Assembly: GCF_013386825.1 (NCBI RefSeq)
Contig: NZ_JACARC010000017.1
Coordinates: 124,001-188,000, forward strand
Origin: Pseudomonas sp. IPO3778
Lineage (GTDB): Bacteria > Pseudomonadota > Gammaproteobacteria > Pseudomonadales > Pseudomonadaceae
Direction: 5' to 3'
Length of the DNA stretch: 64,000 nt
The notes beneath the pieces are model-generated. The model was not told the origin of the DNA, made no database searches, and was given only the letters and a program-made list of their open reading frames with translations. Shown one piece after another: positions 1 through 8,658 of the stretch (within the stretch, counting starts at the first letter, position 1; every line of letters starts with the position of its first letter). Both the position numbers and the translations under genes were made by a program.

Positions 1-2324
1 AAAAAAGCACGCATGGGTTGTTGGCTTGCAGCTTTACTCTCCATGTCAGCCATCAGAACCAAAAGGTCATCAGGGTGAATGGTGTCAAAAAGCAGCGCAG
101 AGTCAGCTAAAACGTCGTCAATTTTACTACCCAACAGCTCCTCAATAGGGCCTGCGAGATAACTAAATACTGGCAACTGCCTAGGCACCTGGTGGGCTTC
201 AAATACCCCAACCAAAAGATTAGTGGTGATGCGGTCCAAACGTGCCTCAAGTGACTTTGCCCGCTCATCGACCTGTCGAATATGAGTAATATCAACCAAT
301 GTCACCATCACTCCGGCCAGCGACTGATTAGCGCGATAAAAAGGCTTCATCCAGTACAGCCAAGTACGCATTTCTCCTCGACCGTTACTCATGGTGAACT
401 CCGATTGGAAGTTCTCACGTTTTCTCATTACCTGAGTGGCGAGCTCATCAATAGTAATGGACCAGTCCCCTGGATAATGCTGGGTTTCTAACGTAGTTTT
501 ACCAAGCAACTCATTTTTATTGACTGAAAACGCCGCCTCGTAAGCATGGTTGATCAGAAAATAGCGCTTATCTACATCCTTGACAACGACTGGATATGGG
601 TAGGTCTCGATCAGCGCGTCACGTAACTGCAGCTGGTCGCCTACAGCGCGCTCCGCATCACGGCGTTGGTCGATTTCTTTGCGCAAACGACGATAGAAAA
701 AAGCCAACAACAAACCGATTGAGATCACAACTAAAATGGCAACTCCAAGCGATTGTTTAATTGCAATCCAAGAGACTCCCTCCTGTTGAGTTGTGTGTAG
801 CCATTTCGTATTGAAGGCCTTACGCTGCTCTTTGGTAACGGTGCGTAATACACGATTGATCAGCGGCACTAATCTTTCGTAGTCGGCGATTACCCCGATA
901 GATAAATCGCCTGATATTTCAGCAGGTGCGACAATTTGCAAAGCTCCTGAGAAGCGCTCAAGCATCAGGGGGTGGATGATCGAGAGGTTTCCTATATAGG
1001 CGAATGCGTAACCATCAACGACCATTTGCATAGCCTGGGAAGGAGAGTCTGCAATTTTAATCGAACTAAAAGGTACCAAAGCTTTCAGTTGATCTCGTAG
1101 ATAAAGGGGATCGCTAACTACGATGGCCTTTCCGTTGAGCTCAGTCAGGCTGGATACCCTAGTCCCGGACGTGACGATGACATTACTTAATGAAATAATA
1201 GGTCGCGAGTAAAGCACCTGACCGTAACTACTCTCGGCATATTTGATAGGCAGAATTACGTCAGCCTGTCCCGAGGACATTTTAAACAGCAGCTGTTTCC
1301 AGGTAGAGGCAGGAATCAATTCCGTTTTCAATCCCAGCTTGGCAACTACTTCACGCCAATACTCGTCGGCTAAGCCGTCTTCCCTGCCTTTCTTATTAAT
1401 AAAAGCGACTGGTTTCCAATCAGGATCGTATGCAACCCTCAGGACAGGTAAATTTTCGAGATACTGACGCTCTTCGTCACTTAAAAATAAAGCTGAAGAA
1501 GATTGCTTACTGTTCAGCCAACGAGACTCAAGTCTTGAGATGGTAGCGGAAGAAATCCTGTGCACAGCTTTATTGATCAGCGCACCGCGAAGCGCTTCAT
1601 CCTTCCGAAAAGCAAAACACAACTGCGTTTCGAGTTCCGGAATAGATTGAACTCCCAGCTGCAGGGCGAACAATCCACGCAGAATTGGATAAGCTGCGGC
1701 GCCATCTTCAACAATAACGTCAGCACTGCCCACATTTATTAATTTTAGCGCGTCTGTTAAGTTAGCCACTTCTCGTACTGAAGTATTTGGATGCAAAATC
1801 TTCAGCCATTCAGCGGCTGAATCACCTTGAACTGTCACAATTCGCAACGTTAGTAAGTCTTCCACGGAGGCCCCACCGACGTTTTTTTCAGAACCAATCA
1901 TCAATGCAGGAATTTTGAAATATGGTTCCGAAAAGGTTACGCAGGGTGAACGTCGACTGGTCATAGAAACGTCCGCAGCAACATCAATATTTTTTTGACA
2001 AAGTGCCGCATCTAGATCCGTTATAGATGTAAATTTTTTAAAAACCAACTTTACCTTCAGCTGCTTAGCTATGGCCGTTAGCAACTCGTTTCCGTAATTA
2101 AAGTTAGCGGACGTTTTTTCACTGTCTAATTCAACATCAACGTATCCAACCACCCACTCTTGATTTTGTTCAAGGAAGGTTCGCTCAACCGTGCTAATAT
2201 CAAATTCATCTGCGTTGCTTGATGCACCGCAGAACAACAAAAAAACTGTCAAAAATAGCACACGCAACACAAAACAGGACGCTACTGATAACAATTCTAA
2301 TTTATTTTCAAACCGCGTCACCAT
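1..2324 (-). CDS. BvgS/EvgS-type membrane sensor, C-terminal part outside window
   Basis: The minus-strand frame is open from an ATG at 2324 to the left edge (774 codons seen). An N-terminal hydrophobic signal of about 38 residues is followed by two tandem periplasmic solute-binding-type (SBP_bac_3) domains, roughly residues 45-270 and 285-515. The second contains DPDWKPVAFINKKGREDGL, typical of this fold. A membrane segment near residues 526-548 (GVAILVVISIGLLLAFFY) leads into a charged linker and two PAS-like domains (about 565-680 and 685-760). Two Venus-flytrap domains plus PAS is the architecture of BvgS/EvgS hybrid histidine kinases that sense small ligands in the periplasm. The kinase part lies beyond the edge, so a diguanylate cyclase output cannot be excluded. 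The divergent response regulator at 2344 supports a two-component pair. Confidence 0.85.
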   Translation of the reverse strand, partial: MVTRFENKLELLSVASCFVLRVLFLTVFLLFCGASSNADEFDISTVERTFLEQNQEWVVGYVDVELDSEKTSANFNYGNELLTAIAKQLKVKLVFKKFTSITDLDAALCQKNIDVAADVSMTSRRSPCVTFSEPYFKIPALMIGSEKNVGGASVEDLLTLRIVTVQGDSAAEWLKILHPNTSVREVANLTDALKLINVGSADVIVEDGAAAYPILRGLFALQLGVQSIPELETQLCFAFRKDEALRGALINKAVHRISSATISRLESRWLNSKQSSSALFLSDEERQYLENLPVLRVAYDPDWKPVAFINKKGREDGLADEYWREVVAKLGLKTELIPASTWKQLLFKMSSGQADVILPIKYAESSYGQVLYSRPIISLSNVIVTSGTRVSSLTELNGKAIVVSDPLYLRDQLKALVPFSSIKIADSPSQAMQMVVDGYAFAYIGNLSIIHPLMLERFSGALQIVAPAEISGDLSIGVIADYERLVPLINRVLRTVTKEQRKAFNTKWLHTTQQEGVSWIAIKQSLGVAILVVISIGLLLAFFYRRLRKEIDQRRDAERAVGDQLQLRDALIETYPYPVVVKDVDKRYFLINHAYEAAFSVNKNELLGKTTLETQHYPGDWSITIDELATQVMRKRENFQSEFTMSNGRGEMRTWLYWMKPFYRANQSLAGVMVTLVDITHIRQVDERAKSLEARLDRITTNLLVGVFEAHQVPRQLPVFSYLAGPIEELLGSKIDDVLADSALLFDTIHPDDLLVLMADMESKAASQQPMRAF

Positions 2325-2343
2325 AATTGAAATGGGAGTTGAA

Positions 2344-2982
2344 ATGCAGCCTCGAATCGTCATTGCAGATGATCATCCGATTATTTTATTAGGTGCGAAA
2401 ATTATAGTTGAAAAAAACGGCATCGGGGTAGTCGTCGGCACGGCGGAAAGCCCCGAAGAGCTTGAAGTGGTTTTAAAAAACATACCTTGCGATTTGCTGA
2501 TAACCGACTTCGCCATGCCGCGTAGCCAGCGAGATGGCCTAACAATGCTCGGGCGATTCAGGCGGATTTATCCTGAGCTAAAAATTGTCGTCCTTACTTC
2601 ACTGCAGAACCCGAGCTTGATTCTTAGCATTCTGAATCTTGGTGTTAGTGGCGTAGTAGAAAAGAATGCGAATCTAGAAGAATTAATAGTAGCGATCAAA
2701 ACCGTTATAAAGCACAAAACATATATTAGCCCTTATTTCCGTAAAGCATTGGCCGACGCCTCGATCTTAAATCCTGACAGCGCTCTAATAAAACTTTCAC
2801 CTAAAGAACTTGAAGTCGTTCGACTTTTAGCAACAGGCTTGGGCCCGACACAAGTCGCAGAAAGGCTCTCTAGAAGTATTAAAACAGTAAGCTGGACAAA
2901 AATATCAGCAAAAAAAAAGCTAGGGATCACAACAGATGCAGATCTCTATCAATATGCCCGCAGCACAAACCTTAGCGAATAG
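2344..2982 (+). CDS. LuxR/NarL-type response regulator (BvgA/EvgA-like)
   Basis: 212 residues. The receiver domain shows the acidic pair D9-D10 (IADDHP), phospho-acceptor D55 in LLITDFAMP, T85/S86 in IVVLTS and K107 in VVEKN. A LuxR-type helix-turn-helix occupies about residues 140-205 (LSPKELEVVRLLATG, SRSIKTVSWTKISAKKKLG). I chose the ATG at 2344 because a GGGAG ribosome-binding site lies at 2334-2338 and the protein then begins directly with the receiver strand. An upstream in-frame ATG at 2191 would add an AT-rich tail lying inside the divergent sensor gene. It probably regulates transcription when phosphorylated by the adjacent sensor. BvgA and EvgA are normally encoded co-directionally with their sensor, so this divergent layout is unusual. 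Confidence 0.9.
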   Translation: MQPRIVIADDHPIILLGAKIIVEKNGIGVVVGTAESPEELEVVLKNIPCDLLITDFAMPRSQRDGLTMLGRFRRIYPELKIVVLTSLQNPSLILSILNLGVSGVVEKNANLEELIVAIKTVIKHKTYISPYFRKALADASILNPDSALIKLSPKELEVVRLLATGLGPTQVAERLSRSIKTVSWTKISAKKKLGITTDADLYQYARSTNLSE

Positions 2983-3179
2983 TGCACTACACATTCATCC
3001 CGATACCATCCCGACAGGAAGTGATGAAATAGGAAGACCTACCGAATTTCTGAGCCCCAAGTTCGCATTATCCACAGATATGCCAGAGTCTTCCTACATA
3101 TTTTCTATGGCATCTGATTCTACCAAACCACATGAGGCTCCACGGCTTTCGCTCACCTTTTCGAGACCGGGCCTGTGGG

Positions 3180-3311
3180 TCAACGAACTATCCCAGAGAG
3201 GTATGTGAGCAAGCGTTAGCACACGTACGTCAAGACAAAGCCGAGGCGGCATGTTTTAGAGGGGACTTTTTCGAAAAACGCCGCGCAATGATGACCGATT
3301 GGGCTGAATAG
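3180..3311 (+). pseudogene. Tyrosine integrase C-terminal remnant
   Basis: One frame reads STNYPREVCEQALAHV followed by RGDFFEKRRAMMTDWAE and a TAG stop. This matches the last ~45 residues of DUF4102/P4-type site-specific integrases (pattern PREV-E-ALAH, then EKRR-LM-WA). No start codon or upstream catalytic domain is present, so it is a broken tail and probably marks an old island end. The rest of 2983-3493 contains no gene I can support. The longer frame at 2936-3208 is AT-rich noise overlapping the response-regulator end. Confidence 0.75.
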
Positions 3312-3493
3312 CCTGAAGTTTGCCGCCCCTTCATTTAGTGACTGGTCGGGAAAATGCCCTCACAATGAAAGGACGGCTTGCGAAATGACGCTGGCGCGTG
3401 ATGAGCGTGACAAGATGGAGCGTACTTGTTCGCAAGCACCTCAATCGAAGTAAGCTCATTTACTACCTGAGAACCCGGAAGCTGAGAGATGGA

Positions 3494-4189
3494 ATGATGT
3501 CGCACTCTGAAGAATACGTAGAGCCTGAAAGTGTATTAACGGTATTAGAAAACACAACCACACAGAAAATAACAGCCAGCCTCATTAGCAACCTCGAAGA
3601 GCTTCAAGCGGTTCTTTACCCAGGTTCAGATTTGAAAAAGAAGCTAGCCAGCATTCGAAAAAATATAGAAACCCTGGCATTCACCAAAGACTGCTTAGCA
3701 ACAGATAACAGCAAGATAACAATGGACATAGGAACATGGCAGCAACAAACAGAAACTGCCTTTAACTGCGCATGCGTTTATACAGTCATGACCCAGATAG
3801 AAATACACAACAAAAACCTAGTGAACGCAATGGCGGCAACTGAAAGAGCCGCATACTTCTACGGCTTAGCTAGTGGCTTTGCACATCACCGCAAAACGAC
3901 TGCTATCGAAAAAGCACGGAAGGCAGGGTTTGCAAAATCCGCCATTCAACAGAAAATAGTTGAAAAAATAGTTGAGCTTCTAACTTTGGAAAAACCAAGA
4001 CTTGGATGGCAAGGAATCTCTCATGTAGCGGAATCAATCAGCACAACGCTATCCGCATTCATATCAGAGGAATTAAAAATCCAAAAGCTGGACAAAAATG
4101 CGATTCATGCTGTCATCTATAACACCATTGAAGACAACGCAAACGCAAAAACCACTTATATTAAAAACGCCAATAAACGCCAGCGTTAA
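3494..4189 (+). CDS. Hypothetical helical island protein
   Basis: About 231 residues from an ATG at 3494 preceded by GAGAGATGG; the frame is open further upstream to 3398, but that part is arginine-rich and has no ribosome-binding site. The protein looks mostly alpha-helical, Lys- and Ala-rich, with no membrane segment or signal peptide. A distinctive stretch is AATERAAYFYGLASGFAHHR. Base composition is AT-rich compared with the core genes to the right. It is convergent with yfjI and lies just right of the integrase remnant, so it looks like island cargo. I do not recognise the family. Confidence 0.6.
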   Translation: MMSHSEEYVEPESVLTVLENTTTQKITASLISNLEELQAVLYPGSDLKKKLASIRKNIETLAFTKDCLATDNSKITMDIGTWQQQTETAFNCACVYTVMTQIEIHNKNLVNAMAATERAAYFYGLASGFAHHRKTTAIEKARKAGFAKSAIQQKIVEKIVELLTLEKPRLGWQGISHVAESISTTLSAFISEELKIQKLDKNAIHAVIYNTIEDNANAKTTYIKNANKRQR

Positions 4190-4241
4190 GTTGGGCATGA
4201 AGACTTGATAAGCTTAGCCACCTGGATTCAGCATTGCGGGG

Positions 4242-5723
4242 TCAAAAACCCCGCTCGCCCCCACGCCCTTGCTTAGTGTAACCCCAAACCCCTGCCCCTC
4301 CACTGGGGCACAGATTGATTAAAAGTCCACCTGTACCATACCCCACTTGAACGACTCCACGCATCTGAAGTAATGCCAGCGCATCATCTAACCGCTTCTT
4401 TTCTCGGAGCCGACTAGGGCCATACTGCCGGACAATGTTTTTTCTTATGAAAGGCTCGTGCATGCCACACTTACTAACCAGCCAATCCACAAGTTCGTTT
4501 ACATCGTTCTCTTTCTGCCCCTCTACATCGAACAATTTCAGGAACTCATTCGAGTACCACTTACCAATGCTTATCGCTATATTTAATGTAGAAACTGAAA
4601 TATCCCCTTCAAACTTTTCAAAGCAATGAAACAGCGCTGCTAAACGGGCAATGTTATCTGCCAATTTTGATGCATGATCGCTTGCTGACTTAAAACGACC
4701 GATCTGACCGATCTGTGTTTCTATCTCATTGCCAAGCTGTACCCAGCGCTGAGCAGCCTCAAGCGAAAAACTAATGACCTCTCTTCGCTGCTTGTTTTTC
4801 CCTAGTAGCTCAATATTTCGCTCGACATAGTGACAAAGTCGCTCAGAAAACAACTCAGAGTGTTCTTTGTTTATTGCGACACCGTCAATACGACGACTAC
4901 CTTGTGTCGACGCTGGCTGGCAGACCAGAAACCGAGCCCAAAGACCTGAGCCGCGAGAGGTTTCACCTCGTACCTGCATATAACCTGTAAAAGCACTTTC
5001 CTGCACCATTAAAGACACTGTAAGGCGAGCATCATCGAGTTGATAACTTTCAGTAGTCACTCGATCAACTACCACTGAGTCGCCACTCCAAATTGAATTC
5101 TGTTTAGTCAAATCATTTAACGCCGGCCCATTTAATACGCCAGCTCCTTCGCCCGAGATCAATCCTGCACTGGGAAAGTCCTGATGCAATCCGCGAAAAA
5201 GCGCCTGAGAGGTCGAATCTTCGTACAGCATTTTGAACTTTCTAGGTTTCTTTGGGTTCATTGCGGCATGCTCAAAAAGCCGTCGTTCATCTTCAGTCGT
5301 ATCCGCGCCCTTGTTGACACGATTGACAATATTTCTTTGAATCGTTTTATCTTTCAACTCCCATATTTTTAGTTTGGTTTTCCATACTGAAAGCTCGCCA
5401 GCATAACGATCGGCCATTTGATCTTGAATCCGTCGAAGCCCAGCAAGGAATATATTTTCAACCGTGGACTTTCTCTCGCCCGAATTCGCGATAGTCAGAA
5501 TCATTAAAGAACAAGGAACAGTACCGCCATTTGGCTTTTTTACATCGTACAACCCCTGCAACCCTACCGACATCGCCGTGAGCGCAGAAGAGAATATGAG
5601 CGGTAGTGGAGCCTTAACATTTGCACTCACCTCATGTACCGCTGCGCTGATCAGTGACAGGCCAATTAGACTTGGAAATTCACCTGAGTCAATTGCAGAA
5701 AAATTCAAATAGTTTCTATACAT
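4242..5723 (-). CDS. yfjI: YfjI-family DUF3987 protein
   Basis: 493 residues. The N-terminal part (residues 1-110) contains a P-loop-like sequence, LTIANSGERKST (about 77-88), after a conserved block typical of the DUF3987/YfjI family found in P4-like elements and CP4-57-type prophages. The family is regarded as helicase/primase-like and replication-associated, but its activity is not well established. It lies 30 bp downstream of alpA on the same strand, the usual alpA-yfjI arrangement of integrative satellites. A hairpin with GCGGGG/CCCCGC arms overlaps the 3' end near 4236-4254 and may serve as a terminator. Confidence 0.8.
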   Translation of the reverse strand: MYRNYLNFSAIDSGEFPSLIGLSLISAAVHEVSANVKAPLPLIFSSALTAMSVGLQGLYDVKKPNGGTVPCSLMILTIANSGERKSTVENIFLAGLRRIQDQMADRYAGELSVWKTKLKIWELKDKTIQRNIVNRVNKGADTTEDERRLFEHAAMNPKKPRKFKMLYEDSTSQALFRGLHQDFPSAGLISGEGAGVLNGPALNDLTKQNSIWSGDSVVVDRVTTESYQLDDARLTVSLMVQESAFTGYMQVRGETSRGSGLWARFLVCQPASTQGSRRIDGVAINKEHSELFSERLCHYVERNIELLGKNKQRREVISFSLEAAQRWVQLGNEIETQIGQIGRFKSASDHASKLADNIARLAALFHCFEKFEGDISVSTLNIAISIGKWYSNEFLKLFDVEGQKENDVNELVDWLVSKCGMHEPFIRKNIVRQYGPSRLREKKRLDDALALLQMRGVVQVGYGTGGLLINLCPSGGAGVWGYTKQGRGGERGF

Positions 5724-5753
5724 CTTCCGTTCTCGCTCTACTTGTCTGTGACA

Positions 5754-5984
5754 TCAACTGTCTGTTTTATTCAATTTTGATTTGATCCAATCCGATATAT
5801 CAGCCTCAAGCCATCCGACAGCGGCACCTCCGAGGCTGACTGGGCGGGGAAACGTCCGGTCATGGCGAGGGGAATGCTCGTTCAACCGGTCGTATATAGT
5901 CGAACGACTCAGTCCCACTCGGTCCATTACGTGTTTCAGCCTGAGAACTCTCAGGGCTGGTGTGCTGGTGTTTTCGTGATCCAT
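5754..5984 (-). CDS. alpA: AlpA-family excisionase/transcriptional activator
   Basis: 76 residues, starting at the ATG at 5984 with GGAGG about 8 bp upstream. A MerR-like winged helix is visible: LRLKHVMDRVGLSRSTIYD followed by FPRPVSLGGAAVGWLEADI, the signature of AlpA/phage excisionase-type regulators. Such proteins bind DNA and activate integrase expression or excision in CP4-57-like elements. It precedes yfjI in what looks like one operon. No intact integrase remains close by, so the original target may be lost. Confidence 0.9.
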   Translation of the reverse strand: MDHENTSTPALRVLRLKHVMDRVGLSRSTIYDRLNEHSPRHDRTFPRPVSLGGAAVGWLEADISDWIKSKLNKTDS

Positions 5985-6435
5985 ATTGATGGCCTCCAAA
6001 GCTCGGGGGCCAATTTAACGGGATTGTCTGTTTTTGTACGCCAGGTGCTTAAAGTAATGTTTTAAGACCCAAAAACCGCGCTGCAAGCCTTTATCTATAA
6101 GGCTTACAGCCAGTTTTCGGAAAAATATAACGTGCACCAAATACTGACAGACTCCGTTGCTACTCCCGCTACCAGTAGCGGGAGTAGCGGTAGGGACGTA
6201 TGCCAGACTTGCATCACACCGCATGAAGCCTCCCGGTGGTGGACCAGGACATCCTCAGCGAAAAATGACCGCTGCTCACGGCTTAAAATGAGCGGCGCCG
6301 CCAGCGTCGCCCCTTGATCAGGCGACGTGTGCCTGTAGGTCCCATATAAACAATATTCAGGCCTGAATCATCACCGTGAATGACCAGCGTTATGCCCTTG
6401 CGCATAACTCGATAACTTATCATCGGACTGAAAAT
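5985..6435. other. Non-coding region upstream of alpA
   Basis: I see no convincing gene here. It should hold the alpA promoter (minus strand). It contains an inverted repeat AAGCCTT/AAGGCTT around 6088-6108 and the strong hairpin listed separately. A short minus-strand reading (VIHGDDSGLNIVYMGPTGT, around 6310-6400) resembles protein-coding sequence and could be a small island gene fragment, but I cannot assign it. Confidence 0.5.
6159..6188. other. Perfect 13-bp hairpin with 4-nt loop
   Basis: GCTACTCCCGCTA, loop CCAG, then its exact complement. There is no T-run, so it is not a standard terminator. Its position in the alpA upstream region suggests an operator, a replication-origin hairpin, or an extruded structure. 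Confidence 0.6.
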
Positions 6436-6759
6436 ATGCTGATTACATGCCCTAACTGTCACTCCACACACGTATCAACCAAAGACCTCGGCAAGAAAAC
6501 TGGTGGAACTATCGGTGTAATCGGTGGAGGAACTAGTGGTGTTGCCGGAGCCATTAAAGGAGCAGAACTTGGCGCTGCAATAGGAATAACCGGTGGTCCA
6601 CTGGGCATCACATTAGGTGGTATCGCCGGTGCGATTCTTGGGGGACTAATTGGTGCTGGTGCCGGAGGCATGGCTGGTGCTGCTATTGGCGAACAGATTG
6701 ATGATCGAATATTCAACAACTACCACTGCGCCCAGTGTCATTACCAATTCAGCCTTTAA
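6436..6759 (+). CDS. Glycine-zipper protein with split CxxC pairs
   Basis: 107 residues from the ATG at 6436. The N-terminus begins MLITCPNCHS and the C-terminus ends YHCAQCHYQFSL, giving two CxxC pairs that could form one zinc ribbon. Between them lies a long Gly/Ala segment with repeated GxxxG spacing (GGIAGAILGGLIGAGAGG), a glycine zipper able to insert in or associate with membranes. It lies 35 bp upstream of the DUF932 gene, so the two are probably co-transcribed. The start at 6376 used by the longer frame lacks a ribosome-binding site and would add an unrelated tail. Function unknown; a membrane-tethered zinc ribbon is inferred. Confidence 0.65.
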   Translation: MLITCPNCHSTHVSTKDLGKKTGGTIGVIGGGTSGVAGAIKGAELGAAIGITGGPLGITLGGIAGAILGGLIGAGAGGMAGAAIGEQIDDRIFNNYHCAQCHYQFSL

Positions 6760-6794
6760 ACAATCTCAGTAACAAATACTTCCGGAGTTTCACC

Positions 6795-7763
6795 ATGGCA
6801 CACCTCATTGATCAAATGGCTTACATCGGAGCTACCCCTTGGCATGGCCTAGGCAGCCGCCTCACTGAAAAACAACCATTGGAAGTGTGGCAACGAGAAG
6901 CCGGTATGAACTGGCAGATCCAAGAAAGCCCGGTGCATTACAGAGCTGATAGTGTCGGTCCACTGGGTAGCATTCACTCCTTCCCTGAACAGAAGGTGCT
7001 GTTTCGCTCCGACACCAAGGCACCACTGTCGGTGGTTTCACAGCGCTACCAGGTGGTCCAGCCCCGTGAGGCTCTGGAGTTTTATCGAGACCTGACCGAA
7101 CGCTCTGGCTATGAGCTGGAAACCGCTGGCGTGTTGAAAGGTGGGCGCAAGCTCTGGGCGCTGGCGCGCACCGGGCAGTCGACTGCGATCAAAGGCAATG
7201 ACGTAGTGAATGGCTACCTGCTGTTGGCCACCTCTTGCGACGGCACGCTCGCCACCACCGCAACGCCGACCACCATTCGTGTGGTCTGCAATAACACCCT
7301 GACGATTGCCATCAACGGCGCCAGCCCGGCGATCAAAGTACCGCACAGCACGCGCTTCGATCCGCGTGCCGTCAAACAGCAATTGGGGATCACCGTGTCG
7401 CAGTGGGACGATTTTATGTACCGCATGCGCGCACTCGCCGCACGCCCCGTAAAAGATCATGAAACCAACGACTACCTGCGCAGTGTGTTGTGTGAAGCAC
7501 ACACCGGTAAGCCCGAGCATGCGGGGCTCTCGAATGAGCGAGCTTTAAACAAGGTGTTGAACATGTATCAGGGCCAGGGCCGAGGCGCGGAGTTGGCAGC
7601 CGCGAAAGGGACAGCCTGGGGGCTACTCAATGCGGTTACCGAGTATGTCGATCACGAACGCCGGGCACGCAGTAATGAATACCGCATGGACACCGCGTGG
7701 TTTGGCCAGGGCGCGGTCATCAAACAGCGAGCACTCAACGGCGCATTGCAATTGGTGGCATGA
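6795..7763 (+). CDS. DUF932 phage/plasmid-like protein
   Basis: 322 residues. Start is the ATG at 6795 (MAHLIDQMAYIGATPWHGLG) with GGAG at about 6783. The N-terminal block and a central segment (TTIRVVCNNTLTIAI) are typical of DUF932/TIGR03299 proteins carried by plasmids, phages and integrative elements. No enzymatic activity is established for the family. The base composition is more GC-rich than its neighbours. It is flanked by two small proteins of similar CxxC-hydrophobic-CxxC layout, which suggests a functional set, but this is inference only. Confidence 0.85.
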   Translation: MAHLIDQMAYIGATPWHGLGSRLTEKQPLEVWQREAGMNWQIQESPVHYRADSVGPLGSIHSFPEQKVLFRSDTKAPLSVVSQRYQVVQPREALEFYRDLTERSGYELETAGVLKGGRKLWALARTGQSTAIKGNDVVNGYLLLATSCDGTLATTATPTTIRVVCNNTLTIAINGASPAIKVPHSTRFDPRAVKQQLGITVSQWDDFMYRMRALAARPVKDHETNDYLRSVLCEAHTGKPEHAGLSNERALNKVLNMYQGQGRGAELAAAKGTAWGLLNAVTEYVDHERRARSNEYRMDTAWFGQGAVIKQRALNGALQLVA

Positions 7764-7815
7764 GGGGATTGCCCCTGATCAACCTATTAACTCACCCAGA
7801 ATCGGAAGCGAAGAT

Positions 7816-8163
7816 ATGACTCCCCACTGCCTTATCTGCGAATCAGTAGCGGTGCTCTCCAAGGAAAACGCCAACACAGCTGTCATGCTCATTGGGACCA
7901 TTGAGAGTGTATTAAGCAGCATGAACCAAGACTCTCCTCCTTTTGCTGGCGGCATCAGACCGCAAGCAAGGCATGAGAGTCATTTGGTACAGTTCTTAGA
8001 GTTGCTAGGTGACGGCATCTCTGCGGCTATAGCTGGATGCAGCTCGATGGTGGCGTTTGCCCAAGACGTGCAGAAATACCAGTTCAGGCGCTATGACTAT
8101 CTCTGCCTAAGGTGCGGTGCTCTGTTCAACCAGGACTCCAGCAGCGCTCCCCATAACCTGTAA
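7816..8163 (+). CDS. Small CxxC-CxxC protein downstream of DUF932
   Basis: 115 residues from the ATG at 7816 (MTPHCLICES). A CLIC pair at the N-terminus and a CLRC pair near the C-terminus (YLCLRCGALFN) bracket a small-residue, hydrophobic middle (GDGISAAIAGCSSMVAFA). This repeats the architecture of the protein at 6436 without obvious sequence identity. It starts 52 bp after DUF932 and may be in the same transcript. The frame is open upstream into DUF932, but the start there has no support. Function unknown; zinc binding is inferred from the cysteines. Confidence 0.6.
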   Translation: MTPHCLICESVAVLSKENANTAVMLIGTIESVLSSMNQDSPPFAGGIRPQARHESHLVQFLELLGDGISAAIAGCSSMVAFAQDVQKYQFRRYDYLCLRCGALFNQDSSSAPHNL

Positions 8164-8177
8164 GAGTTATCTCGCGA

Positions 8178-8522
8178 TCACTCCTTCTTCAACCGCTCAG
8201 CCAATCGCTCAACCAGCTCCACCACCATCAACCGATCCTCGTGATCCAGCTGCGCCAGCAACCGACTGATCCGATTCGCCTGATCATCGGGACGTGAACT
8301 GGCTTCGGTCAACAGATCTGCCACCTCACAATCAAAGATGCTGGCAAACGCCACCAACCGCTCAATATTGGGCACCACCACACCTCGCTCGATCCGGGAC
8401 ACGGCTTCATTGCCGATCCCTAAGCGTTCGGCCACTTCTTCCTGGGTCAAGCCACTGCGAATGCGTTGTTTAGCAATTGCACGGCCCACCACACCCGCCA
8501 AAAACGTCTGATCAGTATCCAT
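8178..8522 (-). CDS. XRE-family transcriptional regulator
   Basis: 114 residues starting at MDTDQTF; the GTG/ATG-containing extension to 8543 is possible but adds no conserved sequence. A Cro/C1-type helix-turn-helix is clear at about residues 10-65 (RIRSGLTQEEVAERLGIGN followed by EAVSRIERGVVVPNIERL). The C-terminal third is a Leu/Glu-rich helix that could dimerise. It is convergent with the CxxC gene and divergent from the GYF-like gene at 8659, whose promoter it may control together with its own. Confidence 0.9.
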   Translation of the reverse strand: MDTDQTFLAGVVGRAIAKQRIRSGLTQEEVAERLGIGNEAVSRIERGVVVPNIERLVAFASIFDCEVADLLTEASSRPDDQANRISRLLAQLDHEDRLMVVELVERLAERLKKE

Positions 8523-8658
8523 CACATCCCCTCCCCATCTCAACCTGGATGGTTGGGCATCACCTCATTGACATGAAGAACTCAAAAAGTTGAATATCAA
8601 CCCAATAGGTTGCTATTCATCTGTTTGTGCCAATAATCAAAAACCAAGGACCTTTTCC

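Noticed and set aside
2191..2343. Upstream start for the response regulator
   Set aside because: Lies within the N-terminal coding region of the divergent sensor; GGGAG favours the start at 2344.
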